NCBI GenBank assembly: GCA_963841815.1
Contig: CAWJEE010000027.1
Coordinates: 310,001-374,000 of the forward strand
From: JAOUJD01 sp963841815
Lineage (GTDB): Bacteria > Pseudomonadota > Gammaproteobacteria > Burkholderiales > Burkholderiaceae_F
Direction: 5' to 3'
Length of the DNA: 64,000 bases
Shown here: positions 37,065 to 45,735 of the stretch, in pieces
Numbering within the stretch: the first letter of the stretch is position 1
Layout of the letters: the number at the start of each line of letters is the position of its first letter
Made by a program: the position numbers and the translations under genes
The notes under the pieces: model-generated
Told to the model about the DNA's origin: nothing
The model's database searches: none
Seen by the model: the letters and a program-made list of their open reading frames with translations, nothing else

Positions 37065-37560
37065 CGTACCTCGACTTCGCGGACGTCGCGGCGGGCGTCA
37101 TTCGGCCGACTCGTGTTCCCTGCGGGCGCGCAGCTTTCGGGCTGGCAGCGACAGGAACGCCGGCGTCGTGCCTTCCGGCCGATTCGGTGTCCCGGCCCGC
37201 CACCCTCGGCGCGCCTGGCACGCCCGCCGCCTGACGTCCGCTGCGCGAGGCACACCGCCGTCCGCCCAGGCGCCTCGCGTATGCGAACAGAACGAAAGCG
37301 AGCGTGTGGCTTGGGTGGAAGCACGACGCATCGACACCGCGCGGCGCGCCGACCGTGGTGCGGGGTACCGCGCGGAGCGCGGCTCAGGCGGCGGGCGTGG
37401 CCATTCAGACCGGTATGGCGGGCCAGGCGAACCCAAAGGCCGGAAGGCACAATGTGCGAGCACGCGTGGCCCTCACTCCGAAAGCTGCCGGCCCGCAAGG
37501 AACGCAGCGGGGCAGTCGCCGCCCGCCGCGAGTCGCGCGGAGTCGCGGTGCCCCGCAGCG
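37065..37560. repeat. Long imperfect inverted repeat
   Basis: The left arm (about 37065-37243) and right arm (about 37376-37560) match each other in opposite orientation over roughly 175 bases. Clear anchor pairs are GTGCCTTCCGGCC with its complement GGCCGGAAGGCAC, GGCCCGCCA with TGGCGGGCC, GCCCGCCGCCTGA with TCAGGCGGCGGGC, CAGCTTTCGG with CCGAAAGCTG, and GTTCCCTGCGGGC with CCCGCAAGGAAC. The spacer is about 130 bases. It carries no transposase and is of unknown type, perhaps two facing copies of an intergenic repeat family. Confidence 0.65.
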
Positions 37561-37600
37561 CGGTCGGCGCGCAGGGGACCAAGCGACCAAACGACAGAAC

Positions 37601-37636
37601 GATCAACGATCAAGCGATCAAGCGATCAAGCGACAA
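37601..37636. repeat. Short tandem repeat, unit GATCAAGC
   Basis: One diverged and three perfect copies of an 8-base unit run in tandem, followed by a degraded copy (GACAAC). Similar ACCAAGCGACC and GACAGAAC pieces precede it. It lies just right of the long inverted repeat. Confidence 0.7.
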
Positions 37637-37727
37637 CGCTCCGATGACAACGCGCGCAGCAACCGTGCCCCGTGCGCGGTCGGCGCGCTTGGGGACTGAA
37701 ACGGATGACGCCGGTGGAAGTGGCGCG

Positions 37728-39567
37728 CTACTTGAGCAGCGACCGCGCGAGATCGACGAAGGCAGCACCAGAGACCGGGCGGCCCAGCAGGTAGCCCTGC
37801 GCTTCGTCGCAGCCGCACGACTTCACGAAGTCGAGCTGTTCACGCGTCTCGATGCCCTCGGCGACCACCGCGAACCCGAGGTCGCACGCGAGGTGCGCGA
37901 GGGCGGCGACGATCTTCGCGTCCGCCGGTTCGCGCGGCGCGGCGCGGACGAACTGGCCGTCGATCTTGATGACGTCGACCGGAAAGCGGCGCAGGTTCGA
38001 CAGGCTCGAGTAACCCGTGCCGAAGTTGTCGAGCGCGATCTTCACGCCCATGGCCTGCAGTCCGCGCAGGACCTGTTCGGCCTTCTCGCGGTCCCGCATC
38101 AGGCTGGCTTCGGTGATCTCGACCTGCAGCCGCTTGGCGTCGAGGCCGGAATCGGCGAGCACCTGGCCGACGATCGGCAGCAGCGAGCGGCCGCGGAACT
38201 CGCGCGGCGACAGGTTCACGCTGACCGTGAGGTCCCCGAGCCCCGCCACCGACCACTGCACGGCCGCCTCGCAGGCGGCGCGCAGGACGACCTCGCCCAT
38301 CGGGAAGATGAGCCCGGTGTCCTCGGCCACGCTCATGAAGGAAGCCGGTTCCTGGACGCCGATGTTCCGGATGGCGCCAGCGCACCAGCGCTTCGGCGCC
38401 GACGATCTTCCCGGTGGCCACGCTGGTCCGCGGCTGGAAGTGCACCTCGAACTCGCCGTTGTCGAGCGCGCGACGCAGCCCGGCTTCGACCTTGAGCCGG
38501 CGCAGCAGCTCCTCGTTCATCCGCGGCTCGAACATCTGCACGCGGCCCATGCCGCGCGCCTTGGCGTACGACAACGCGGCGTCGGCGTTCCGCAGCAGCA
38601 TTTCGGAGCCCACGCCGTCGCCCGGATAGCGCGCGATGCCGACGCTGACCGTGACGTTGATCTCCTCGCCGTCGATGGTGAACGGCTCGGACAGCAGCTC
38701 GGCGACCTTCTCGGCGACGCGCTCCGCGTCGTCGGTGTAGCGCAGGCGCCCGAGCACGACCGCGAACTCGTCGGCGCCGCTGCGCGCGACGAGGTCCGAG
38801 GTCCGCACCATGTCCATCATGCGGCGCGCCGCCTGCTGCAGCAGTGCGTCGCCGACCCGGTGGCCGAGTGCGTCGTTGAGCTTGGTGAATTCGTCGACGT
38901 CGACGACCATCACGGCGAGCTGGTCGCCGGCCAGCTGGTGGTTGCGGACCGCCTCGTCGAGCCGCGACTCGAGCAGCCGCCGGTTCGGCAGCCCGGTCCA
39001 GTTGTCGTACAGCGCCATGCGGCGCGCACGCTCCTCGACCTCGCTGCGCTCGTACATCTCGGCCACCAGCCGCTCGTTGGTCCACGCCAGTTCGTCGTGG
39101 GCCGCGCGCACCCGGTTCTCGAGCTCCTCGCGCGCGCGGGCGAGCTGCGCTTCGGTGGCCTTGCGCTCGGTGACGTCCTCGACCATCCACACGGTTTCGC
39201 CGGCGAGTCCGCCCGGCGTGATGCTCTTCACCAGCAGCCGCGCCCAGAAGCGAGCGCCGTCGCGGCGCCGGGTCTTCCACTCCATCGACGGCGAGCCGTC
39301 GGCCGCCAGCGCGTCGCCGATCTTCGTCGCGAACGACTGGAACTCCTCTTCGGACGCGAACACGATCGACGCCGGTCGGCCGAGCAGGTCCGCCTGCTCC
39401 CACCCGAACAGGCGGGCGGCGCACGGGTTGCACTGCATGATCTCGCCGTCGCAGACGACGAGGATGCCGACCGAGTCGTTGGCGAGCAGCGCCTGGTACT
39501 CCTGCAACCGGCGCGCGATGTCGCGCTGGTTGAGGGAGGCGAGAAGCTCGTCGGAAGTCTGGCTCAT
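37728..39567 (-). CDS. PAS-GGDEF-EAL signalling protein (frame disruption)
   Basis: About 612 residues after repair near 38368. An N-terminal PAS domain (residues about 18-130, LLANDSVGILVVCDGEIMQC and ARLFGWEQADLLGRPASIVF) is followed by a helical linker, a GGDEF domain in which the signature is RSGADEF instead of GGDEF, and an EAL domain with EALVRWRHP, SVNLSPREF, LQVEITEASLM, LDNFGTGYSSL and VAEGIET. The GGDEF motif is altered at the second Gly and the EAL loop has DN where DD is usual, so both cyclic-di-GMP synthesis and hydrolysis may be weak or lost and the protein may act as a sensor. It has no membrane segment. It stands alone beside the repeat region. Confidence 0.86.
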
Positions 39568-39806
39568 GGTTGTCCTTGTTCCTTGCGCTCCGGGACGAGT
39601 CGTGGCTCGCGGGGACAGGCGCGGAGACGAGTGTGGGCGGTCGGCCCCAGGTCGAATCGCGGGATTACCCGCTAGCTCCCGGTCCTATTCGCGGGCAACC
39701 GGAACGGGGGGCACATGTGACGCACCGCACGAGCGACGCGGGCGGCCTTGTTCCCTGCTCCAGGGACCCCAAAGTAGCCAGCAACGATTCCCTTTCCGAG
39801 GTCTCC

Positions 39807-40244
39807 ATGCTGATCACCTGCCCGCACTGTTCGACGCGAAACCGCGTGGCGACCGAACGCCTGGCCGAGGCGCCGGTCTGCGGCCGGTGCTCGCAGGAAC
39901 TGCTGGCCGGGGCGCCGGTGGCGCTCGACACCGGCAACTTCGACGAGGTGGCGCGTGGCCCGCGTCCGGTGGTCGTCGACTTCTGGGCGAGCTGGTGCGG
40001 TCCCTGCCGCGCCTTCGCCCCGGTGTTCGCGGCGGAAGCAGCGAGGCGCGCCGACGTCGTGTTCGCGAAGGTCGACACCGACGCCAACCCCGAACTGTCC
40101 GCGCGCTACGGCATCCGCAGCATCCCGACCCTCGCGGTGTTCCAGCGCGGCGAAGTCGTGCAGCGCATCAGCGGCGCGCTGCCGGCCGGCGAGTTCGCGC
40201 GCTGGCTGCAGCAGGCGACGTCCGCCGGACGCGACGCGGGCTGA
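39807..40244 (+). CDS. trxC: Thioredoxin 2
   Basis: A 145-residue protein. The N-terminal zinc ribbon has CPHC and CGRC (residues 5-8 and about 28-31), and the thioredoxin domain has the active site FWASWCGPCRAFAP and the cis-Pro in SIPTLAVFQRGE. This domain order defines TrxC, a cytoplasmic disulfide reductase induced under oxidative stress, often by OxyR. GAGG precedes the ATG. It is divergent from the GGDEF-EAL gene. Confidence 0.94.
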   Translation: MLITCPHCSTRNRVATERLAEAPVCGRCSQELLAGAPVALDTGNFDEVARGPRPVVVDFWASWCGPCRAFAPVFAAEAARRADVVFAKVDTDANPELSARYGIRSIPTLAVFQRGEVVQRISGALPAGEFARWLQQATSAGRDAG

Positions 40245-40395
40245 GTCGCCCGCTCGGGCCGGTTGAGCGCGCAGCGCGCCCAGCCGCCGTCCAGCGGCGA
40301 AGCGTTCGCGGCTTGTCGTGCGTGAAGGCATTGCGCACGACCCGTGGCTAGACTTGGGCACGAGGCGCTGTCATGCGCCGCTGGCCGCGAGCCCC

Positions 40396-41737
40396 ATGAC
40401 CTTCCCCGCTCCGCAGACCCACCGCACCGCGCTCGCCGCGCTGCTGTGGCTCGCGGTCTACCTGCTGGCGGTGACCATTCCGCTGTTTGCGCTGCTGCCC
40501 GGATCGGCGCGCGGCCTTGGATTCGCCTGGGACTTCTCGATGGCGCTCGGCTATGCCGGGCTGGCGATGCTCGGCGTGCAGTTCGCCCTGACGGCGCGCT
40601 TCAGGCGCGCGACCGCTCCGTTCGGCATCGACATCGTCTACTACTTCCACCGCTACCTGGCGGTGTTCGCCCTCGTGGTGATCGCCGGCCATTACGCGAT
40701 GCTGCGCGCGATGCATCCCGACGTGCTCGGCAGCGCGAATCCGGCAAGTGCGCCGGGGCACATGACGGCGGGTCGCGTGGCGCTCGTCCTGTTCGCCCTC
40801 GTCGTGGTGATCGCGCTGCTGCGCAAGCGCGTCCAGCTCGAGTACGACCGGTGGCGCTTCGTGCACGCCCTGCTCGCGACGGCCGCGTTCGGGCTCGCGC
40901 TTGTGGCACCTGCACGGCGCGGGGCGGTACCTCGATGCCGCGTGGAAGCAATGGCTGTGGGGGGTGTACGGAGCGTTCTGGGTCGCGCTGATCGTCTACG
41001 TCCGTCTCCTGCGGCCGGCGCACGCGACGGCCCACCCGTGGACGGTGGCCGAAGTCCGGCCCGAGCGCGGCCAGGTGTGGACGCTGGCGCTCGAGCCGCG
41101 CTCGGGACAGCCGCTGCGCTTCGCGCCCGGCCAGTTCGCGTGGCTCACGCTGCGCGCGTCGCCGTTCGCGATGCGCGAGCACCCCTTCTCGATCGCGTCG
41201 AGCGCAGAGCGCGGGCAGCGCATCGAAGTGTCGATCAAGGCGCTCGGCGACTTCACCGAGGCGATCCAAGGCGTCAAGGCCGGTGAGCCCGCGTGGATCG
41301 ACGCGCCGTATGGCACGTTTAGCATCGACGACGTGCCCGAGGCGGCGGGATACGCGTTCGTCGCCGGCGGCATCGGCATCGCGCCGATCATCTCGATGCT
41401 CCGCACGCTCGCCGACCGCGGCGACCGCCGGCCGCTGGTGCTGTTCTACGGCAACCGGGTGTGGGACCGCGTCGCGTTCCGGGAGGAACTCGAAGCGCTG
41501 CGGACGCGCCTGAACCTGCACCTCGTGCACGTGCTGCTCGAGCCCGCGCCCGACTGGACCGGCGAGCGAGGATTCGTGACCGAAGACGTGCTGATGCGCC
41601 ACTTGCCGATCGAGCGCCATCGCTTTCACTGCTTCCTGTGCGGGCCGACGCCGATGACCCGCAGCGTCGAACGCGCCCTGGGGGTGCTCGGCATTCCCGC
41701 CGCGCACGTGCACTCGGAAATCTTCGACTGGGTGTGA
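40396..41737 (+). CDS. Ferric-reductase-like transmembrane ferredoxin reductase (frame disruption)
   Basis: About 446 residues after repair near 40900. The N-terminal half has six hydrophobic segments with haem-ligand-type histidines (YYFHRYLAVFALVVIAGHYA, RFVHALL and WHLHGAGRYLDAAW). The C-terminal half is a ferredoxin-NADP reductase module: FAPGQFAWLTL, the FAD motif MREHPFSIASS, a GGIGIAPIISMLRTL nucleotide site and a CFLCGPTPMTRSVERAL end. It should carry electrons from cytoplasmic NAD(P)H across the inner membrane. A cytochrome c gene follows 10 bases later, a plausible electron partner. Confidence 0.88.
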
Positions 41738-41747
41738 GGCGACGACG

Positions 41748-42146
41748 ATGACCCGCCAATCGCGCGCCCGCTGGCTCGCCTTCGCCACCGCCCTGCTGGT
41801 CGTGCTGCTCGCGGCGCTGTTCGCGTGGCTGCGCAACCTGCCGCCCGCGCCACAGGCCGGCGCCGTTGCCGCGCCGACGGCGTCTGTCACCCGCGACGAG
41901 TCCGGCCGCGCCGCCTTCGTGCGGGCGGGCTGCAGCGGTTGCCACTCCGCCGACGGCCGCGGCAATCCGGCGCATCCGCTCGACGGCGTCGGCGCGCGCC
42001 TCGACCGCGAGACGCTGCGCGACGCCGCCTTCGCGCTGGGCGGCGCCGCGCAGCGATTTCCGCCCGCCGTGGCGGAGCGCAAACGCGCGCGCGCGAACGA
42101 CGCCGACGCGGACGCGCTGCTGGCCTACCTGCAGCAGCTGAAGTGA
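41748..42146 (+). CDS. Membrane-anchored c-type cytochrome
   Basis: A 132-residue protein with an N-terminal anchor (ARWLAFATALLVVLLAALFA) and one haem site in FVRAGCSGCHSADGRG. It ends with the helical ADALLAYLQQLK typical of cytochrome c. It starts 10 bases after the reductase stop, so the two are cotranscribed, and may receive its electrons in the periplasm. It converges with gltS. Confidence 0.85.
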   Translation: MTRQSRARWLAFATALLVVLLAALFAWLRNLPPAPQAGAVAAPTASVTRDESGRAAFVRAGCSGCHSADGRGNPAHPLDGVGARLDRETLRDAAFALGGAAQRFPPAVAERKRARANDADADALLAYLQQLK

Positions 42147-42168
42147 TCGGCCGCGCTGCGCGCGCCCG

Positions 42169-43356
42169 CTACTTGCCGAACCAGCCGAGGAACGACTGCA
42201 CGACCAGCGCGTTGGCGGTGTCGGTGAAGAGCGAGGCCGCCAGCGTGATGACGAGGAACGCCCGCGGCGCGTCGCCGTACTTCAGCGCCAGCCGCTTCAT
42301 CGCCGACAGGCCCACCGGCATCGCGCCAAGGCCGAAGCCGACGAAGCCGGCGGCGCCGATCGCGCCGTCGCGGCCCTTCATGCCCGGATAGAGGAGGAGC
42401 ACCGCCAGCAGCGTGACGATGACGACCTGCGCGACCGCCGCGACCGCGATCATGCCGACGGAGTCGCCGACCGCCGCCAGCTGCAGGCCGAGCATCGCGA
42501 TCGCGAGAAAGACGCGCAGCGCCAGCGTGCCGATGAGATCGACGCCGACGAGGTCGACGCGCAGGCGCGCCAGGTCGGCGACGTTGGTGAGCGCGACGGC
42601 CGCCAGCAGCACGGCAAGGAACGACGGCACGGTCGCGCCGAGCGCGGCGTTGACGACCGGCCGGGCAGCCAGCCCCAGCCCGACGCTGAACGCCAGCCAC
42701 AGCAGGACCGTGATCCACCGGTCGGAGTCGAGCGTGCCCTGCGGCCACTCGGGCTCCGGCGCCTCGGCCACGGCCGCCGCGCTCGGCGTGCGCTCCGCGT
42801 GCTGGACCAGCTTGGTGCCGACGATGCCGGACACGATCGCGCCCGCGACCAGCCCGAGCGTGGCGCACACCATGCCGATCTCGAGCGCAAACGGCAGGTT
42901 CAGCGCCTGCTCCGATTCGGCCCAGGCCACGGTCGTGCCGTGACCGCCGAGGAACGCCACGCTGCCGAGGAACACGCCGAGCGCGGCCGGCTTGCCGAAC
43001 GCGGTGGCGATCGCCACCCCCGCGGCCGACTGCGCGACGGCGAGGACCGCGATCAGCACGCACAGTCCCGCCACCGCGGCGCCGCCGGACTTCAGGCGCC
43101 TGAACTTCGCCGTCAGCCCGAGCGCGGCGAAGAAGATCAGCAGCAGCGCGTTGCGCAGGATCTCGCCGAACGTCAGCCGGAAGTCGAACGCCGCACCCAG
43201 CAGCGCGAGCAGCACGGCGATCGACAGGCCGCCGCTGACCGCGGGCGGGATGCTGTACTGCGTGAACACCGGTATCCAGCGGTTGATCCGGACCCCAAGC
43301 AGGATCGTCACCAGCGCCGCAATGCCGGTCCACAGCTCGTTCAACGCGATGGTCAT
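42169..43356 (-). CDS. gltS: Sodium/glutamate symporter
   Basis: A 395-residue membrane protein. Family blocks are YSIPPAVSGGLSIAVLLALL, the first re-entrant loop region FLGGHGTTVAWAE, EIGMVCATLGLVAGAIVSGI, and the second loop region FVGFGLGAMPVGLSAMKRL with a final ITLAASLFTDTANALVVQ. About 11-12 membrane segments are present. It imports glutamate with Na+. The ATG at 43356 (MTIALNELWT) is chosen over an upstream in-frame start because it begins the conserved N-terminus. Confidence 0.93.
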   Translation of the reverse strand: MTIALNELWTGIAALVTILLGVRINRWIPVFTQYSIPPAVSGGLSIAVLLALLGAAFDFRLTFGEILRNALLLIFFAALGLTAKFRRLKSGGAAVAGLCVLIAVLAVAQSAAGVAIATAFGKPAALGVFLGSVAFLGGHGTTVAWAESEQALNLPFALEIGMVCATLGLVAGAIVSGIVGTKLVQHAERTPSAAAVAEAPEPEWPQGTLDSDRWITVLLWLAFSVGLGLAARPVVNAALGATVPSFLAVLLAAVALTNVADLARLRVDLVGVDLIGTLALRVFLAIAMLGLQLAAVGDSVGMIAVAAVAQVVIVTLLAVLLLYPGMKGRDGAIGAAGFVGFGLGAMPVGLSAMKRLALKYGDAPRAFLVITLAASLFTDTANALVVQSFLGWFGK

Positions 43357-43595
43357 CCGCGGCTCCCGGGGGTGTTGTTGTTGGTGGTTCGCCGAGTGAC
43401 GGCAGGCTAACACTGTGGCGATCGCGGGCATGGATGCAAGTCAGTCGCGCTGCGGATCGCTCGCCCCGACGATTTGCTTATTCCGATAAGTGCGTTCGCC
43501 CGCACCCGGCCCGCCCTAATCTCGCCCGGTGCGACACCGACATGCAGCGTCGGGCCAGCGCGACCGATCCAACCTCGACCACAAGGGTAGACACC

Positions 43596-44906
43596 GTGAG
43601 CCAAGACAGCCCGCCGCGCGGCGCGAACTGGCGCTTTGAAACCAAGTCCGTGCACGCCGGCTACAGCCCGGAACCGACCACCCGGGCGGCCGCCGTGCCG
43701 ATCTACCAGACGGCCGCGTTCGCGTTCGACAGCGCGCAGCACGGCGCGGACCTGTTCGACCTCAAGGTGCCGGGCAACATCTACTCGCGCATCATGAATC
43801 CGACACAGGACGTGCTCGAGCAGCGCGTCGCGGCGCTCGAGGGCGGCATCGCCGCGCTGGCCCTGGCGTCGGGCCAGGCCGCCGTGACCTACGCGGTGCT
43901 GACCATCGCCGAGACCGGCGACAACATCGTCGCGTCGAGCGCGCTGTACGGTGGCACCTACAACCTGTTCGCGCACACGCTGCCGCAGTACGGCATCGAG
44001 GTGCGTTTCGCCGACCACCGCAACCCGGCTTCGTTCGCCCCGCTGATCGATGGCCGCACCAAGGCGGTGTTCGTCGAGTCGCTCGGCAACCCGCAGGGCA
44101 ACGTCACCGACATCGCCGCCGTGGCGGACGTCGCGCACGCGGGCGGCGTGCCGCTGATCGTCGACAACACGGTGCCGACGCCGTACTTGTCACGCCCGTT
44201 CGACCACGGCGCCGACATCGTCGTGCACTCGCTGACAAAGTACCTGGGCGGGCACGGAACGACCATCGGCGGCGCGATCGTCGACTCCGGCCGCTTCCCG
44301 TGGGCCGAGCACAGGCAGCGCTTCCGGCGGCTGAACGAGCCGGACGTCAGCTATCACGGCGTCGTTTACACGGAGGCGCTGGGTGCCGCGGCGTACATCG
44401 GCCGCGCGCGCGTCGTGCCGCTGCGCAACACCGGCGCGGCGCTGTCGCCGTTCAACGCGTTCCTGATCCTGCAGGGCATCGAGACGCTTGCGCTGCGGAT
44501 CGACCGCATCAGCGCCAACGCGCTCGCCGTCGCGCAGCACCTCGCCCGCCATCCGCGCGTGGCCTGGGTCAACTACGCGGGCCTGCCGGATCACCCGGAC
44601 CACGCTCTGGTGCAGAAGTACCTGTCGGGCCAGGCCTCGGGCCTGCTGACCTTCGGCGTCAAGAACGCCGACGGCCGCGCCGCCGGCGCCCGCTTCCTCG
44701 ACGCGCTGCAGTTGTTCACGCGGCTGGTCAACATCGGCGACGCGAAGTCGCTCGCGACGCATCCGGCCTCGACCACGCACCGGCAGCTGTCGCGCGAGGA
44801 GCTGGCGAAGTCAGGGGTGTCGGAAGACGCGGTGCGGCTGTCGATCGGGATCGAGCACGTCGACGACCTGATCGCGGATCTGGATCAGGCGTTGGGGGCG
44901 GTGTAG
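43596..44906 (+). CDS. O-acetylhomoserine sulfhydrylase / Cys-Met metabolism PLP enzyme
   Basis: A 436-residue enzyme from a GTG preceded by AAGGG. FETKSVHAGYSPEPTTRAAA and VPIYQTAAFAFDSAQHGADL are the standard start of O-acetylhomoserine aminocarboxypropyltransferases; the PLP lysine lies in VVHSLTKYLGGHGTTIGGAI, and LFTRLVNIGDAKSLATHPAS and HRQLSREEL complete the signature. It makes homocysteine from O-acetylhomoserine and sulfide. The 239-base upstream gap shared with gltS has no riboswitch that I can recognise. Confidence 0.93.
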   Translation: MSQDSPPRGANWRFETKSVHAGYSPEPTTRAAAVPIYQTAAFAFDSAQHGADLFDLKVPGNIYSRIMNPTQDVLEQRVAALEGGIAALALASGQAAVTYAVLTIAETGDNIVASSALYGGTYNLFAHTLPQYGIEVRFADHRNPASFAPLIDGRTKAVFVESLGNPQGNVTDIAAVADVAHAGGVPLIVDNTVPTPYLSRPFDHGADIVVHSLTKYLGGHGTTIGGAIVDSGRFPWAEHRQRFRRLNEPDVSYHGVVYTEALGAAAYIGRARVVPLRNTGAALSPFNAFLILQGIETLALRIDRISANALAVAQHLARHPRVAWVNYAGLPDHPDHALVQKYLSGQASGLLTFGVKNADGRAAGARFLDALQLFTRLVNIGDAKSLATHPASTTHRQLSREELAKSGVSEDAVRLSIGIEHVDDLIADLDQALGAV

Positions 44907-44994
44907 GTCGCGAGACCGCCCGAGAGCAAGCGGCAAAGCCGAACGGCAGGCGAGAGGTTCGTCGATCTGCGCGCGGGCGCAGCGGCGCGACGAA

Positions 44995-45564
44995 TCAGAT
45001 GCCGCGATCGGCCACCGCGTCGGTCGCGTACGTCATCGTGATCAGCCCCATGGCGCCGCTGCGCTCGAGCTGCAGCGTGATGACGACGGGTCCGGCGACC
45101 CAGCGCGCCTGCGCGACGGCGCCCGCTCCCGGCCCGGCCGCGACCGCCCGTTCCTTGCCGTAACGGAGCGTGGCCGCGTGGCGCAGGGCCTCGAACTCCG
45201 AGGTAGCGGCGGCCGCCGCCAGGGCGCGGGTCGGAAGCAGCCGCACCATCTGCAGGCCGTCGGCGCCGAAGTACAACTCGGCGTCGAAGGCGCGTTCCAG
45301 GTTGTCCACGCCCGCGGCGACCAGCTTCAGTTCCAGGCCGTTCGCGAGCCGCTTCGGCTCTGCCGGCGGCACCGCTTTCGGCAACGCACGCCTGACCTCC
45401 TCGACGGTCATCCCCGGCTCGGTCACGTTCCACAGCACCGGCTGCTGCGTCAACTGCAGCGCGGCGACGATGGCGGCGACAAGCGGCACGGCAAGCAGGA
45501 GGAACCAGCGCACGCGAAACCTCGGCAACGGCGAAACCTGATCGATCGGATTGCGGCACGTCAT
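44995..45564 (-). CDS. Hypothetical single-span protein
   Basis: A 189-residue protein with one membrane segment (WFLLLAVPLVAAIVAALQLT) and a periplasmic domain containing WNVTEPGMTVEEVRRALPKA and FDAELYFGADGLQMVRLLPT. The GMTVEEVRRALP piece resembles the start of small SmpA/BamE-like modules, but the match is short. It is convergent with the sulfhydrylase gene and divergent from the helicase. Function unknown. Confidence 0.65.
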   Translation of the reverse strand: MTCRNPIDQVSPLPRFRVRWFLLLAVPLVAAIVAALQLTQQPVLWNVTEPGMTVEEVRRALPKAVPPAEPKRLANGLELKLVAAGVDNLERAFDAELYFGADGLQMVRLLPTRALAAAAATSEFEALRHAATLRYGKERAVAAGPGAGAVAQARWVAGPVVITLQLERSGAMGLITMTYATDAVADRGI

Positions 45565-45735
45565 CTCCGCGAGAGGCCGCGAGCTTGCCAGCCGCGGGTG
45601 GCGCGTCGCCAGCTGGGTTTGCCCGTAGGCGCCCGTGGGTCGCGCGTCGCCCGGTGCAGGGCGCGGTCATTGTTTTTCGGGGATGATCCCGCCGGTCAGG
45701 AGCCTGCACAGGCTTCGTCGCCCGCAGAAGAACCC

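Larger units (their letters stand above)
36918..37727. other. 810-base non-coding region
   Basis: No open frame in this stretch gives a recognisable protein, although GC richness leaves several long spurious frames on both strands. It contains a long imperfect inverted repeat (37065-37560), a short tandem repeat (37601-37636), and two imperfect direct copies of GCGGTCGGCGCGC (about 37560 and 37674). Promoters for ridA must lie at its left end. Confidence 0.7.

Noticed and set aside
37013..37606. 197-codon open frame on the minus strand (and long overlapping frames)
   Set aside because: Composition is Arg/Ala/Pro-rich with no domain, it lies inside the long inverted repeat, and similar frames exist on both strands, as expected for GC-rich non-coding DNA.
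43357..43595. SAM or other riboswitch before the O-acetylhomoserine sulfhydrylase gene
   Set aside because: The leader is short and I could not find conserved riboswitch core elements or an anti-terminator arrangement.
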